Source of the DNA: Cryphonectria parasitica EP155
Taxonomy: Eukaryota; Ascomycota; Sordariomycetes; Diaporthales; Cryphonectriaceae
Assembly: GCF_011745365.1 (NCBI RefSeq)
Contig: NW_024468916.1
Span: 1,409,630 to 1,473,629, forward strand
Direction: 5' to 3'
Length of the DNA stretch: 64,000 nt
The notes below the pieces were generated by a model. It was not told where the DNA came from. It did no database searches and saw nothing but the letters and a program-made list of their open reading frames with translations. This document shows, piece after piece, positions 46,901-60,012 of this stretch (its first letter is position 1; every line of letters begins with the position of its first letter). The position numbers and the translations under genes are program-made.

Positions 46901-48948
46901 AAAGCGCCAAAGACGGAGCTCCTGACAGCGACAATATCTGTGATGCCCGGAACACGCTGAAATTTGAAATCTTTGTGCTTGGCATCCCCGACGCCAGCGA
47001 CAATAGAGTCCTTGGCTTTCGCTCTCTTGATACGTCGCCATACTGCTCCTGACTCGGTGCTGATGATGACTGATCCATGCTCGCCGACGTCGACGGACCT
47101 AACGCCGTCCTTGTGCGCCGTCCAGATACAGACTGGCTGGCTGACAGCGTTCTTGATCTTTGTGGGATTTGTTGTGGATGAAGAGGAATGAGCATCCGCT
47201 TTTGGAGCTAATAAGTTCATGTGGAATAGATCTCCTCTGCCAGTCAGAGCAACAATGGTCTCACCACCGGATGCGATGTGTTTGATCCGAGTTCTCTGAG
47301 AATCATGGCCTGAGAATGACACTGTGAATCCACCCAAGTTGTAGTTGGCCAACGCATCAGCGTAGGGGAATTTGACGATGTTGTATCCGTAAGCCGTGAA
47401 GACAATGACAACCTGGTTTGCCAGAAGACACGTAGTCGCCTTGTCTATCGCCGAGGCCATCACGATCGGCGCCGATATCAGAGACGCTGCTACTCTCCGC
47501 GGAGTTGTCTGCACCTCAAGGGACCTCGAGTCTGCGTCCATGAGGGCAAGCTGGCCGACATTCTTGCCCCAACAAAACAGCGCCGACCCATTGTACGCCA
47601 CGGAATGGATGGTCGAAGCAGCAATGCCAGTGATGACCTCCTTCTTGAGAGGCCCAAAGACTTGCCGTGGTGTAGCAATGAAGGGCTCCTCGCCTTTGTT
47701 GACTGGATCAGGCAAGGAATAGCCAAGAACCGAGTTCGCATTTGTGCCCCAATTCCACAACTCCCCAGTATCTGTGATGGCCATGGTGTGATTTTGGCCC
47801 AGGGCTACTTGGACTACCTTTTTATTGACGAGCCCGCCTTGGACTGGGGTATAGTTGAAACGCGTGTTTTCGTCTCCCAGACCAAGTCGGCCGCCGCGCC
47901 CAACACCACACACATAAAGGTTGGAGACCGGATCCGTCGTCAGAATGGCACTGTGATACTTGGAAAGCTGCACGTCCTGGACTTCCAAGTCTCTAAATCT
48001 GGTGAGTGTCGGCATTTCGTCCAGGCTGCAGTTAGCCGACACAGACAGGTCGGAATTTGCGTCCCTGAGGTACTCGTTGTGGAACCTCTGCAAGAGGTAG
48101 TCTGATCGCTGTAAATATACCCGCTCCGGGAACTGACGGTCATCCTCATCACCCAAGCCCAAGGTCAGGTTCTTATTGCTCCCAAAAGCGAAGAGCTCCG
48201 AGCCAAAGAGAGAGCCTGTGGATTCCGACGCGCGAGGGTCCCCAGTTTCCTCATCCTCTGACTCGTCATCCGAGTCTCTTCCAACTTTCACGCCTGCTAC
48301 GTCACGCTGGGCGATTGTTGAGTTGTACAAATCGAACGGCGATAAGCCCTCGTGGTCCTTTGTCCTGATCAGGCGTCCAGCTCTGGAGAGAGATGCGCCC
48401 ACAGTCTGCCCGGTCAAGTCCCTACGCTCTTTCTCCAATAGCAGTCTTGCGATCGAGATGTTTCCAGCATACAATGCGCGATGTAAGGCGTTCCATCCGC
48501 TCTCGGGGTCTTGCACATGGAGATCGATGGCGGGGTGGTTGAGCAGGGTCTCGACAAAAGCGATGGCATCTTCGGAGGTGGAGGACGAGGCGCGCAATAG
48601 GATGGTCAGACCAGCGTGATCTCGGCTGTTGACTTCGGCGCGGCCAAAGTTGGTGTTCCCAGACCGGCCACCAGGCCCTCCTCCTCCTCCTGGCCCAAGG
48701 CCAGACCCCTTGCGCATCTTTGTTGCGATCCTAGGCGAAGTCCCGAAAGCGCCGGGACTGCCGCCAGGGCCTCCTGTCCCTATATGGGGGCTCTTGGAAG
48801 CGCCCTGAGCGCCGTAGCCGGCAGGAGCCAGCAGGCGACGAAAGCGATCGACATCGTGATCGACCCAGGCCTTCCAAAGGCTGCTCATGAGATCAGACCG
48901 GATTGGCGTCTTGGTACCTAGACTCTCCCAACACTTCGCGGATGGCAC
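43951..48948 (-). CDS. Ankyrin-RCC1-BTB protein, IBTK-like, with RG-rich C-terminus
   Basis: Exon 1 is 48948-45865 and exon 2 is 45720-43951, joined in phase 0 to 1617 residues. The two frames belong together because the BTB C-terminal helix runs across the intron (NELMLDR|LSQICQQVISRFV). Order: ankyrin-like repeats near 110-185 (HAGLTILLRAS, WNALHRALYAGNISIARLLL), then an RCC1 propeller from about 325 (LYVCGVGRGGRLGLGDENTR, LWNWGTNANSVLG, LFCWGKNVGQLALMD). A BTB domain follows near 905-1030 (DADAILLLDGDEVPAHSALLRQ, FKYVLRYLYADVG). The last 500 residues are disordered and end in basic RGRRGRGG-type repeats. BTB proteins of this layout (human IBTK) act as Cul3 ubiquitin-ligase adaptors, so such a role is inferred. 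An internal Met (MSSLWKAW, about residue 22) is an alternative start. Confidence 0.88.
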
Positions 48949-51900
48949 CTCGCTATGACCTCGAGTTGGATCACGGCTTGTTTAAAGGTGCGCGTGGAAG
49001 TGCGAAAAGAGAGCCTCGGTGGGCGGTTGGAAGGATAAACTGCAGGTGTGCGCTGTGAGATGTCAGATGGGGGCGTGCGCTCTTTGCGAGTATTGCCACC
49101 TGGATGTCAAGGACGGCGATAAGAGTCACACCGGTCGATGTCGCGAACTGATCAGTTCTGCGATCGAGTTTCGAAGAAGGATATGATCTGTGGTGGAGAG
49201 TGAGGAGCAAGTCGTAATGATGATCTCGAATAGAGGTAGAGGGGACCACTCGTGTTTTTTTTGTAGAAATAAAGAGAAAGCAAGAGACAAAAGATGATGA
49301 GGTAAGGATTGTTGGCTTCGGAGAAGTGTCTGGTCATTGACGATACTATGAGACGCCACCGGGAAGCTCATTGTTCGCGCGTCCGGACTATAGAGGGGTC
49401 AACCAGCTAAGGTCATTGTGCCGACCAATCAAGAGGCCAGGGTTTACAGTGTGCTTCAGCGGGAGGTCCTCGGTTAGCTCCCACCTGGGCACATATGACG
49501 CCTGGCATTCAAAATGACTCGAAATTATAAAAGCAAGAGTCTTAATCTCAACTCACTCTTTCTTCTTCCACCACGTGAAATGTTTGGGGCCGTAGTGAGG
49601 AAAGCATGAAGCAGAAGCAGCAGCAGGGCTGATAGGCAACTCCCTGTGTAATTTATTTACGGCATATGCATGCCAATGTCGGGAGGGGTGCCAGGCATGG
49701 TGGGGACCTTGGAGTATGCTGCCTCTGCACCCCTACCATACAAAGGAGCTGAATGTATCACTCTTGATTGATCACATACGACGATACTGCTGTGATTGAA
49801 TCGTTGAAACGCAAGAGAATACATGCAGGTAAAGTCGTTCATTCAACTTTGCCGAGGGGATCTCATCATGAGCAATAAGTAGATCATGCCTACTCTGTTG
49901 TTATGCAACTGCCAGATGGGTGGTCTTCCCATTCCAAGTGATACTAAACGCCCTCCATTCATGAAGGTGGCACAGCAGCTCGAAGCCACAACATCGGACA
50001 GGTGGTACGAGGTCCGTTGCCACCGTGTCCAGCATGATTGTCATCACAAGCTGTGTCTCCCTCTTCAGAGAAGCACAAAGTTTGTCTTGACTATATGGGG
50101 AGGGCAGCACCAAATGTAGTGCGATACGCTTTCGTGCTCAAATCCAAATGGCGACTTGTGGTCAACATAACAATTCAGTCTACTGTAGGATTGGTGAACC
50201 CTCATCGTCCGTCAGATCTCATCAAGGGGAAGTGAGTGGCAGTTTATTGATAGGCTGTGCCCTGCATTAATCGACTTAGCGCTGGCGTCGGGTAGGCTGC
50301 TGGGTTGTATGCATGCAGGTGGTGGTGGTGGCGGTAATGGTGGCGGCCGTCCTTCGCACCATGAACATGACGCTCGTTCTTTGATAGGGTGCATGCACCG
50401 TACCTTATCTCTTTATCTATGGTTGATCACTGTTTAGCGGAAGTTATACGCATCCGATCGCGGCGAACAAGACTAGCTGCAGGACGTTGACATGGCAAGC
50501 TCGCTATCCCATCCATCCCAAACCTAGACGCTACTATGGTACAGCACCCACGGCGTACCAAAGCCAAGCAAGCCTATCCAGGCAGGCATGGGCTTGACTC
50601 GATGCTAGGTTCCTAGAACAACCATCGTCGTTGACCGCTACATTTTTGATCGGAATGTCAAGTTCATACCGAGCACAAATAATGACGAGATGGGGGACAT
50701 CGAAGAGCACTGGGAAATGATACCCTATAGTATAACAAATCTGGCCGAAGAACAAGTTGTTATGTACAGTCTGTCTACAAGTGTACGGATGTAACCAGAG
50801 TACATACTGTGCCAATGTAGATGCTAAGAAGTACATACCCTGTAACTCTAGCATGTACAACGTATCTGAGCTACCACACCAAACCACCGTTTCGGAGGAC
50901 ACCGGGTTGGGTCCCCAACCAGAGGCCGTCGATTACTCGATCACTTGCAGAGATGAAGAGGGGGAATCTGTGGGGCGAATGTGCCTTCAGTACTATGTAT
51001 TGCAACAGAGGCTGTCTAGATATGCTCACCGCGGCTCCGAGGCACCCAATTCGTTCTCGAGAGGAACCGGGAGGGATCGGCCTAAAGTATGCGGATAGAC
51101 GTGGCTTTGGGACCTGGCGTCAATGCTACCCTCTGCTCAGGAACTCCCCCCTGCACAGGTCGACTGTCGGCTGGAAACCAGGTACCCTGACTCTCCCCCA
51201 GATGCACACTATAATGCAGCAGTCGTCACCTCAACATTGCTTTTTCGCTCCTCCGACCAAACATTCTTTTTACGTGTCTCGGCCTGGACAGATCCAATCT
51301 TCTGACGGGGTGGCCATTCTCTCGACCGTCTCTGAATTGTCCCTCTGTCTCGGCAGACTAGAACCTCAACGGATTGGGCCGAGCGCTAATGCGTATCGCC
51401 TATGGTACCATCGTACGGTACCGTGTGAACATTGGCGGCTTTGGCTTGACAGAGCTTCCATTTCTCACCTTGCAACCGGATGACGAAAGAACCGCCACGG
51501 TTCATCACGAGGCTCTCTTCACCCATGACTTCTAGACTTTGATCAGGACCAGGGGACCTCCCATTCACCACCAACACCACCACCACACCTTGCGCCCCTA
51601 CGAACCCCTGACGGAAAACAATACCCATCTGTTAACACGGGATCGCTCATGGTCATAGGTCCCACCCCCAGTAACGCCAGACCCTGTCAGGACCTGCAGT
51701 GGACCTCTCCTGCCGACCGTCTTATCGACTAACTCTCCTGCTCTTTATCGACGCTGTCTTGTGACCTCACTTTCATCCATCCCGACGCCTCTCCTGAGAG
51801 TTGCGCCGCCCGCCTCAAATCCCCAGGCCTTGTGTCATCGAGAAAGACTGAGAGAGAGAGAGTTGTCGTCCAAACCAACCACACGAACAACCCAGGTGCA

Positions 51901-52357
51901 CCCCTCTCAGGATGTTTGCACTTTATTAGACCTGCATTACAGCGGAGTCTGGTCAACAAGAGTCATCACCAAGGACCTTGGTGACTGGACAATCGCATCG
52001 CTGCCTGCCTGACCTGCAGGACCAACCACCAGCTAGGTGTGCTTGGGATATCCACCTACAGCCCGATTGCCCTCTTTGTGCAGGCACAGAAACCCATCCA
52101 AAACCGCCTTGCCATATCTTAAATATTTTATTCCCCCTCAGAAGTGTAACAATGGATGCAGATGTCCGGTGGAATCGAGAGTAAACACTCGCCAATCCTT
52201 GCCAGCACCATCGCCGCCATTACCACTGCCACCACCTGCTCCTCTGCCTTCGCATCCCTCGAAGAGCGCTGGCTTCTGACCTGCATACGTTTAAAATTGG
52301 CCCTACTGCTCTCAGCCCGAATGCTACACAAGCTTACGCCGTGAGCATTGGCCCAAC
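48949..52357. other. Long divergent intergenic region upstream of atg13, 3409 bases
   Basis: Separates the IBTK-like gene from atg13. No coding segment with family resemblance. The part near atg13 (about 51700-52357) is C/T-rich and contains upstream ATGs (52152, 52156). A GGTGGTGGTGGCGG-type tract lies near 50310-50350. No transposon, tRNA or rRNA was recognised. Confidence 0.55.
52156..52344 (+). other. Candidate upstream open reading frame in the atg13 leader
   Basis: An ATG at 52156 opens a 62-codon frame whose stop ends 13 bases before the atg13 ATG, in a different frame. A second ATG at 52152 starts a 10-codon frame. Whether they are in the mature leader is unknown; the transcription start and any leader intron cannot be read from sequence alone. 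Confidence 0.3.
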
Positions 52358-55229
52358 ATGCATCAACATCCAAGACACCCTCCGAAGGTGTCGTCTCCCG
52401 CCTCCTCTCCTCAGACCAACCCCATGAGATCCAACAATCCCAGGGACGCGGTCGGAGAGCAGACGAGGACGCCTTTGGGGAGCCCACGGCCAGAAGACTC
52501 GAGCTCTCCGGGGAGCGGCGAGCTTGCATCTTCCGGCCCCAGTCGTGAAAGTGTCAAGAAGCTGGATCAGATCATACAGGTAACCTGTGGCGCAATCCTG
52601 GTGCTTTTTGACTCGGACTAACAGGGAGCAGAACTTCTTCCTGAAAGCTGGCTCGATTGTTGCGACCTCCCGTGTCAATACCAAACGCATAGCGGACTCA
52701 AAACCGAACAAATGGGTATGTTCTTTGTCTGACCTGACTTTTGACGCGCCGCATCCCGTAGGGGCTGACATGGGGGTCTAGTTCTCCCTCATCACGGACG
52801 AGGTCGAGCAATGTCGAGATGAGCTCCAGATCTGGAAGTCTGCCACGAGCTTCGAGAATCCTTTCCCGCCTATGATTATTGAGACCTACCTCGATGCCTC
52901 GCAGCTATCTCCGAGCCAATGTCTGGTGTTTTTGGACGACGACGGGAAAAGATGGGATGTACTTGAGGCATTGAACCTGCCCGAAGTGAGTGGTGACAGC
53001 CCCACAGGCAAGAGGAAGAATACAGAAGTCATACTCGAGCGCTGGCGATTCGAGCTTCATCCTATCGGAATCGAAGGGGTCCAGGAGTTCAAACACCTTC
53101 TTCCCACCATTTACAAGAAGGCCGTCGTTTATTTTCGGTCGCTATGGAGCACGGCGAGGCTGTGGCCAGCATTCAAATTTGCACTGCAGTCCAGGAAGGA
53201 GGGTCGACCATCTGCGTTGGAGGTGAAGTGCCGCTTTCTGACGGCCGAGAGAGAGACAACGGGTCTTGATCTTCTCCGTCAGCCCTTGAGCGATGCTCGC
53301 GATGTCGTGACAGACTACATGTTTGGAGAATTGGATGTACCTGCAGGTCGCCTCACTGCCTCGGCTACCTATCGGATGGAATGCAATTTCAAGCTGGTCG
53401 ATGCCGAGTCCTTGCTCAGTTCGCGGTTTACGGCCATCGATGAGAACTTCTTCAAGCCATCTCTACCCCAGAGCAGGGGACACCGTCGCGCCGAATCCTC
53501 AACGGAGATAGGGTCCTTTCCCTCTCGGCGACGTGGTAAAGAGGTTGAGCTTCAGGATGCGCTCCAGACATATGGCAGTCTGTCCACGTTCCACGGCGCA
53601 GGCCCTCTGGGGACCAGTCCCATGTCCGCCCTGAAGGCCGTGAGGCCTGTCGGATCAGAGGCCAGCTCACCCGCTGGGTCGGTACCAGCGAGTATGGAAG
53701 ACCCGCCCAACTCCCTTCCTATCCGTCCGTCGCTCCGCGGTAAGGACTCAGTCGCAAGGCGTCCTTCGGTCTCTTTCCAACCCTTTAAAGCAGGGTCACT
53801 GTCAGGTTCGCCAAGAATCTCCGAGGGAGAAATCCCTGCATCGCCTGTGACGGGGCAGCGGCAGTCAGGGCTGAGTGCTCTGACCCAGGCGCGAAACCGT
53901 ACCTCACTTACCTCTGGTATGCCGGCTTCTCTAAGAGGTGGACCGCCAGCGGTAGACATACCTGCGGGCTCGTCTCCTAGACCCAGTAGCAGCCGGATAA
54001 GTAGTAGCTTCAGCCACCGGCGGAACCGACTGTCGTTTGGTGGCCAGAGCAGAGGCGGCGACGACGATCAGGCCAGCAGCGGGAGACAGAGCTTGTCATC
54101 TTCAATAGCGCAGCCTGGATCTGACCTGCTGGCAGAAGCCGGAGGCCAGGCCAGTTCCGGCTCCCTGAATGCAGACGACGATAACATCTCCGATTTCCTG
54201 AAGCACCTGGACAGCCGGAAGACGCTCTCGAGCTTCGAATCCACCAAGAAGGGCGAGTCGGCTACCAAGAGAACAGTGGCACAGCTTTCTAAGTTCCAGG
54301 TCATGCGCGACTCGAATAACGCCCTAACAGAATCAATGGCCTCGTCAATGCAGATGCAGCGATCCTCGAGCTCATCTAGCAGGCAGCTGACAAGCGTGCC
54401 TGGGATGGTGGCGCCAGCGTCCATGTCGGTATCTACCTCTCCCGGCAAACCGCTCTCTCCACATACACCTCACACCCCAGCCATACCATCACGGCTCAGT
54501 GAGAACTCGATCATCGATTACGACGCCCAGACACAAGCTGCGCGGAGAGCCACGCGTCTCGCCCCGGAGATCTCATCCACAGAGGAGGAGGAGCAGGGCG
54601 CGGAAGCGGCACTTAGCCCCGAGGGTACCACGGCGATCGACATCCCGCTGCCGTTGTCGCCCAGGCTGATACAGACGAACCGTCGGTCGAGCTCCGTGGC
54701 GCAACAGCAGCGCAACCTGGTTGAAGACGACGATGGTGAGGCGGCGTTTGGTAGCCGTCGCAGTATCAGTCTCGGCGCAGAACGTGATCCTCCGACACTT
54801 AGCGCACTGTTCGGTATGGAACGCGGCGAGTCGTCGGTCGAGGACACAGCTGCTCTACAACCTGCTGCTCACATCCGGGCATGTGGTGCGACGGGCTCGC
54901 CAAGCTCTGCAGAACACGAAAAGGAAACACCGGGAAGTCTGCTCCGCGGCACACCAACCGATGGCACCCCTCGTCTACGGTACAGAAGCACCCGTGGGCG
55001 ACCGACCCCGCCACAATCATCTCGTGGCAGTTTTGTGGGCGGCTCGAGTGGTCGACATGGTATGAGTCGTGGTGATAATGAGGCCGACGATGAACCACTT
55101 GTCTTTGATATGCAGGTGAGCGACATAGGTCGCCGGAGCCTCGAGGAGGGACGCGGTGGTGGCAGCGCCGGGAGCGGCACGAACGAGCGCGGGTATGAGC
55201 AGCGAGGCACTTCGAGGAGAGGTTGGTGA
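52358..55229 (+). CDS. atg13: Autophagy regulator Atg13
   Basis: Exons 52358-52579, 52632-52715 (84 bases) and 52782-55229, all phase 0, give 917 residues. The start MHQHPRHPPKVSSP and the SVKKLDQIIQ|NFFLKAGSIV junction match fungal Atg13. The HORMA domain runs from about residue 65 to 270 and includes PMIIETYLDAS, SLSPSQ-like and LVFLDDDGKRWDVLEAL. The rest is disordered and Ser/Pro-rich, and should contain the Atg1- and Atg17-binding regions. The end has DDEPLVFDMQVSD and RRSLEEGRG, a conserved C-terminal block in this family. Atg13 links TORC1 signalling to the Atg1 kinase complex at the pre-autophagosomal site, and its phosphorylation is lost on starvation. The neighbouring vesicle gene hse1 lies 1.5 kb downstream on the same strand. 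Confidence 0.93.
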
Positions 55230-56758
55230 GGCTCACATCATCAACATCATCAACATCATTTTCATCATACAAACATCGGGTGAGGCTATCTCCACAGGGC
55301 TTACCGCCCGTGCGGCGGCCGGCGGACAAATTGAGTTTTGCAAAAGATCCTGGCCAACCAGCTAGGCATGGCAGCATTTTCATTATGGCGTTTTTGTGGC
55401 CTCTTGCTTTCTTCCCTTTGGATGAGGGTTCAGACTGGACATATCCCCCCCCCCCCTTCCCTTTACACATTATATGAACAGTTCTTCTGGAGGGCTCCCA
55501 TGGACAAATTCTTCGTGGGTATCTGAGGCAGAGCCGCAACAATGCTGGCAAGGACGCTGTCAAGAGGCGTTCTCATGGTTTTGCGCTGTAATTGGAGTTA
55601 CATCAATCAGTGCGACGGTTTGGTAACTTGACTTTGGTACTGTATCTGGGTATTGCGACCACGGGCGCTGCTGACGGTCCCCAAAGGCAAAGGGTCCTTA
55701 GGACAAAGAAGTCGGGAATGTGTGTAGACTTTCTCGGTCCTGCTGGAGCCAGGGAGCAAACAAGAGAGCGAGCATTGAGAATGTTGGACAGCTCGGCGCC
55801 CTGGGATGCAGAGTATTATACAAGGACATAGAAATAGAAGATATTGTTCTTCATTTGTGGATTGACCCGGCTGTGTATTGCCGGTGATGAAGCCTTCAAA
55901 GTGTGGGGTGGCGGTGCTCATGTCCGCAAGCGAGTCTCGTGTGCATCCACACTCACTCGCCTCCTCTCTCCTGAGAGGGGACCAAGGGCTTCACTGTGCT
56001 TCACGTCTCTCAATAAATTCCACCATTTAGCATGCGAAACCTGTTATTTGTTCAGTCTGGTATGATTGATGCAGACCAACTCCCACAAACTTGCAAGGCC
56101 ATGATTATTATGTTGGGGAAGAGAGGAGTGGCATGTACCATAGTAGGTATGATCCATCGTACGGGACTTGTTAGGTCGTTGACTCCTCTCGAGGTGTGGC
56201 GCAAGCTGGTACGCAATGCTTATTTTGCCGAGTGATTGAGGCATCCCTCCAGTTGCCCGGACCTTCTCCAAGTTCTACGTAGCTGGCACTCAAGGGGCCG
56301 CTGACAATGCTGTGCGGCTAGGTAGTTTTGGGCCAAGGGCCAGGGCCATCGCGCATGGGAAACAGGGTTTCGCAGCACTTTGTAGAGCTGAAGGTACCTA
56401 ATCGCTAACACTGCTTGCACGCGTGCACAGCCGTCCGTCGTCATCGTGCACCCTTGTAGGTACTACTTAGCCATCCGCAGCCCAGCCCAGCGCCACAGTC
56501 CATTTGTATGAACCTCCCACTCCTCCTCATCAGCGCAGGCTGCCGCAGCGTAATTCCTCCGTCTTGGGTCCTCTAACCTATACTTACCACCCACCTTGCC
56601 TTAGACGACTTTTACCAACCTCTTCTCCAACAATAACACGAGTTCCGCAACGCAAAGCGGCACGACCTCGTATCAGCTGTACACACCGCCGTCAAAAGGG
56701 TTGCCACAACTTATCAGTATCAGTATCAGCATCCGCCAGAGTCTTAGGGTCTGTCATC
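55230..56758. other. Tandem intergenic region atg13 / hse1, 1529 bases
   Basis: Contains the atg13 3' UTR with a CATCAT-type repeat right after the stop (55235-55265) and a C12 run (55445-55456), then the hse1 promoter. No gene was recognised. Confidence 0.55.
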
Positions 56759-59441
56759 ATGTTCCGAGCAGCGGCTCCTGGGCCCTACGATGAGGCCGTC
56801 GGTATGTGTTGCCACCAGTCGATCAGTAAGAAGAGCGATGGCCCATCAACGAGTGCTGACTGTTGGGGGATCGAAAACAATAGCCAAGGCGACAGACGAG
56901 AATCTCACCTCAGAGGACTGGGCCGCCATCATGGAGGTGTGCGACCGCGTGTCGAGCGACTCCAATGGTTCACAGCAGGCCGTCCAGGCCTTGATCAAGC
57001 GTCTTGCGCACAGGAATGCCAACGTTCAGTTGTACACACTTGAGGTGAGCAGACACACGAGCTGCGGGGGGCTCTACTCCGCGTGCTGCCCTGCTGCTAT
57101 CTGGGAATATGGGCATAAGCTGATGACGACGTAACCATCACTACGCAACAAAATTTCTAGCTCGCCAACGCTCTCAGCCAGAACTGCGGCAAGCCGATGC
57201 ACCGCGAGCTCGCCAGCCGCGCCTTCACTGACGCCCTCCTCAAGCTCGCCAACGACCGCAACACGCACAACCAGGTCAAGGCTAAGATCATGGAGCGCAT
57301 GAAAGAGTGGAGCGATATGTTCAGCAAGGATGCCGACCTGGGCATCATGTACGACGCATACTACCGCCTGAAACAGTCGAACCCGCAGCTGCAGCCGCCC
57401 TCGGCGCCCCAGAAGACTGGTCTGACGGACCTCGACCGCCAGAAGGAGGAGGAGGAGCTACAGATCGCCTTGAAGCTGTCCTTACAAGAGGAGGAGCGCA
57501 AGAAGCAGAAACCTGCCACCGCCACCGCCGCCGCAGGGCCCAGCGGCTCGTCATCGGCACCCCAAGAGACTGCTGCACCCGTGCAGCATCCCATGCCTTC
57601 GGGAACTACCGCCGCCACGGTGAGCCGCGTGCGGGCGCTCTACGATTTCGTGCCGAGCGAGCCTGGCGAGCTGGAGTTCAAGCGCGGGGATGTGATTGCC
57701 GTGCTGGAGAGCGTGTACAAGGACTGGTGGCGGGGCAGCCTCAAGGGAAAGACGGGCATTTTCCCCCTCAACTACGTTGAGAAACTCACGGACCCGACGC
57801 CCGAGGAGCTGCAACGGGAGGCGCAGATGGAGGCTGAGGTGTTTGCTGAGATCAAGAACGTCGAGAAGCTGTTGACGCTGCTGAGCACCAACAGCGCCCC
57901 GCGCGAGGAGGACAATGAGGAGATCTCCAAGCTGTACCACCAGACGCTGGCCATCCGGCCAAAGCTGATCAAGTTGATTGAGAAGTACTCGCAGAAGAAG
58001 GGTGAGTTTTGCAAATATAGCTCACTGCCGGTAAAGGACTTCCAAAGTGCTGACACGCATCACAGAGGACTTCACTCAACTCAACGAGAAGTTTATCAAA
58101 GCACGGAGAGATTATGAGGCTTTGCTCGAGTCCTCCATGTCACACCCACCACAGCCCACATACCAGCAGTACGCAATGCGACCGGCGATACCTCAAGGGT
58201 ATGGCGGTCCATCGGGTCCAGGCTATCCTACACCAGGGCCTCAAGATGCGCAGGTATATGGAGCTCCGACTCCAGGGCCGAATTATCCTCCACCTCAGCA
58301 AGCGCCGCAAGACCCTCAGAGATTTTACACCCCGGCGCCCGCTCAAGGTTAGACCAAGATTTCATTAGAATGTTTTAGACCTGTACACCAGAAGAATGAA
58401 GAAGTCCTGACCGAGTTGAGATGGTACAGAACAACCACCACCACAACAGCAACAACAACACCAGTACACCCCGTATGCTCCATCTCAACAACCACAGCCC
58501 ACTCCGTCCCCTGCCTTCCGTAGACCTAGCGGAACGCCTGCACCATTTTATATGGCGGGTGCCGAAGTTCCTCCTTCACAGCAGAGTTATCCACCGAGAG
58601 ACCAGGACGGTCGTGTTCCCTCGGATGGGAATGCGCAGGCTGAACCTGTCCAGTAAGTGTCGGTTTTTTTTTTTTGGTTTTTTTTATGGGGGGGGGGGGG
58701 AGGGGGTCCGCCTTGTTAAGAGCACCATTTGCAAGTTCGAGCCGGGCTCTTGTATGTTTTCAATGTGACATAACATGGGATGACGCTCCTTGTGAGAACT
58801 TTCTTGCTTGGGTCTAAAACTAGTTGGACTGCTTTTCTTTTCTTTTTCTTTCCGTTTCCTTTCCCTTATTGACCTCAAATCACAGAAACACCAGCTCTCC
58901 GCCTCCAGCAAACCAATACATTGCCTATTCGCGTCCTCCGGTCCCCGGCTCTCAAGCAGGAGCAGCCACTCCTTCAGCCCCAGACAACCAACCCCCACAC
59001 CGCCAATCCACCTACGAGGCCCTCCGTCCAGGACCACAATCACAACAGCCCAATCACCACCCTTATAATAGGCGGCCACAATCCTACGCACCAGGGCTCA
59101 ACACCAGCCAAGGCCCTCCTCCGAACGCCGCACCACCCCAAAACCCTCAGGAGCTGGCAACGTCCGTCTACGACTCACCCATAGCCCCACACTACCCGCA
59201 GTCCGCAGCGACGTACTCGAGCTCAGCATACTCGCCCGACGAGCATGCTCCGAGTGCCCCGAGCTACCCTGCGCCGACTGCGCCCGAGAGCATGATCCCC
59301 GGGGGGGCTGGTGCGCCGGCGCCTTTGCACCCCACCGGGCCGGCTTATGATGCAAGGCAGGGGCTGCCGAGTCAAGGTGGTGGTGGGGGTGGTGCTGCGG
59401 GTGGGTATAAACCCTACGTGCCGCCCAATCCGGCTTACTAG
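56759..59441 (+). CDS. hse1: ESCRT-0 subunit Hse1 (VHS-UIM-SH3, STAM-type)
   Basis: Exons 56759-56801, 56884-57044, 57161-58001, 58066-58347, 58430-58652 and 58886-59441 join to 701 residues with consistent phases. The VHS domain occupies about 1-140 (MFRAAAPGPYDEAV, LTSEDWAAIMEVCDRV, ANALSQNCGKPMHRELASR). A UIM lies at about 163-180 (EEEELQIALKLSLQEEE) and the SH3 at about 224-278 (RVRALYDFVPSEPGELEFKR, then DWWRGSLKGKTGIFPLNYVE). A GAT-like helical region follows (about 290-375). The last 330 residues are Pro/Gln/Tyr-rich low complexity. Hse1 pairs with Vps27 to sort ubiquitinated cargo at endosomes. Intron 5 (58653-58885) contains T12 and G13 runs. It converges on the SNF2 gene. Confidence 0.94.
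58664..58700. repeat. T-rich and G13 homopolymer tracts in hse1 intron 5
   Basis: A T12 run, a short GG, another T run, then thirteen G (58688-58700), all inside the intron just after the donor. Confidence 0.85.
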
Positions 59442-59741
59442 GCTGGTGATGTGTGGTGGCGGCATGGAGTAGGTTGGATGCATATATGAGGTGGGATTGT
59501 GTATGAGAGAAGAGAGAGAAAAACAGAAAGAGATGGGGAGAGGGAAAGTGAGATGGACAGGAGAGGAGGAGACATATCAGGGTTCAGCTGATCACTCGAA
59601 CATATCGAACCAGCGTGTCAGGGTAGTGGGTACTTTGTGGGACCTTCATGCCAATATATGGGAGGGTGTGCATGATGAATAATGAACATAGCATATGGAT
59701 GGATAACAGATTGCGATACCCCAGATTGGATGATCCGCGTC

Positions 59742-59775
<34 letters not shown>

Positions 59776-60012
59776 TCTGATACTTTGTGTGATTTCAATC
59801 CCTAAACTACAAAGTCTAAAAATCGCACACGAACGCCGTCTCGTAACACAGTTGTAGAGTCTTAACTCTATGCATAGTCTCGACCATGCCCAACCAGCCA
59901 TCATCATTTAACATGTATGCAGTTCCAGAATCCAGGAAAGCAAACGTCCAAATGGTCCAAATGACGACGGTCAATCCCACTCACTCGCATCTATTCCCCC
60001 CCCCCCCCCCTC
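59442..60012. other. Convergent intergenic region hse1 / SNF2, 571 bases
   Basis: Holds a GT repeat (59744-59772) and a C15 run (59996-60010) that ends two bases before the SNF2 stop codon. No gene was seen. Confidence 0.6.
59744..59772. repeat. (GT)n microsatellite
   Basis: An alternating TG/GT tract between the convergent 3' ends of hse1 and the SNF2-family gene. Confidence 0.92.

Noticed and set aside
5225..59772. CA/GT/CT tracts as CRISPR-like or tandem arrays
   Set aside because: They are simple microsatellites without spacers. A eukaryotic nuclear window is not expected to carry CRISPR arrays.
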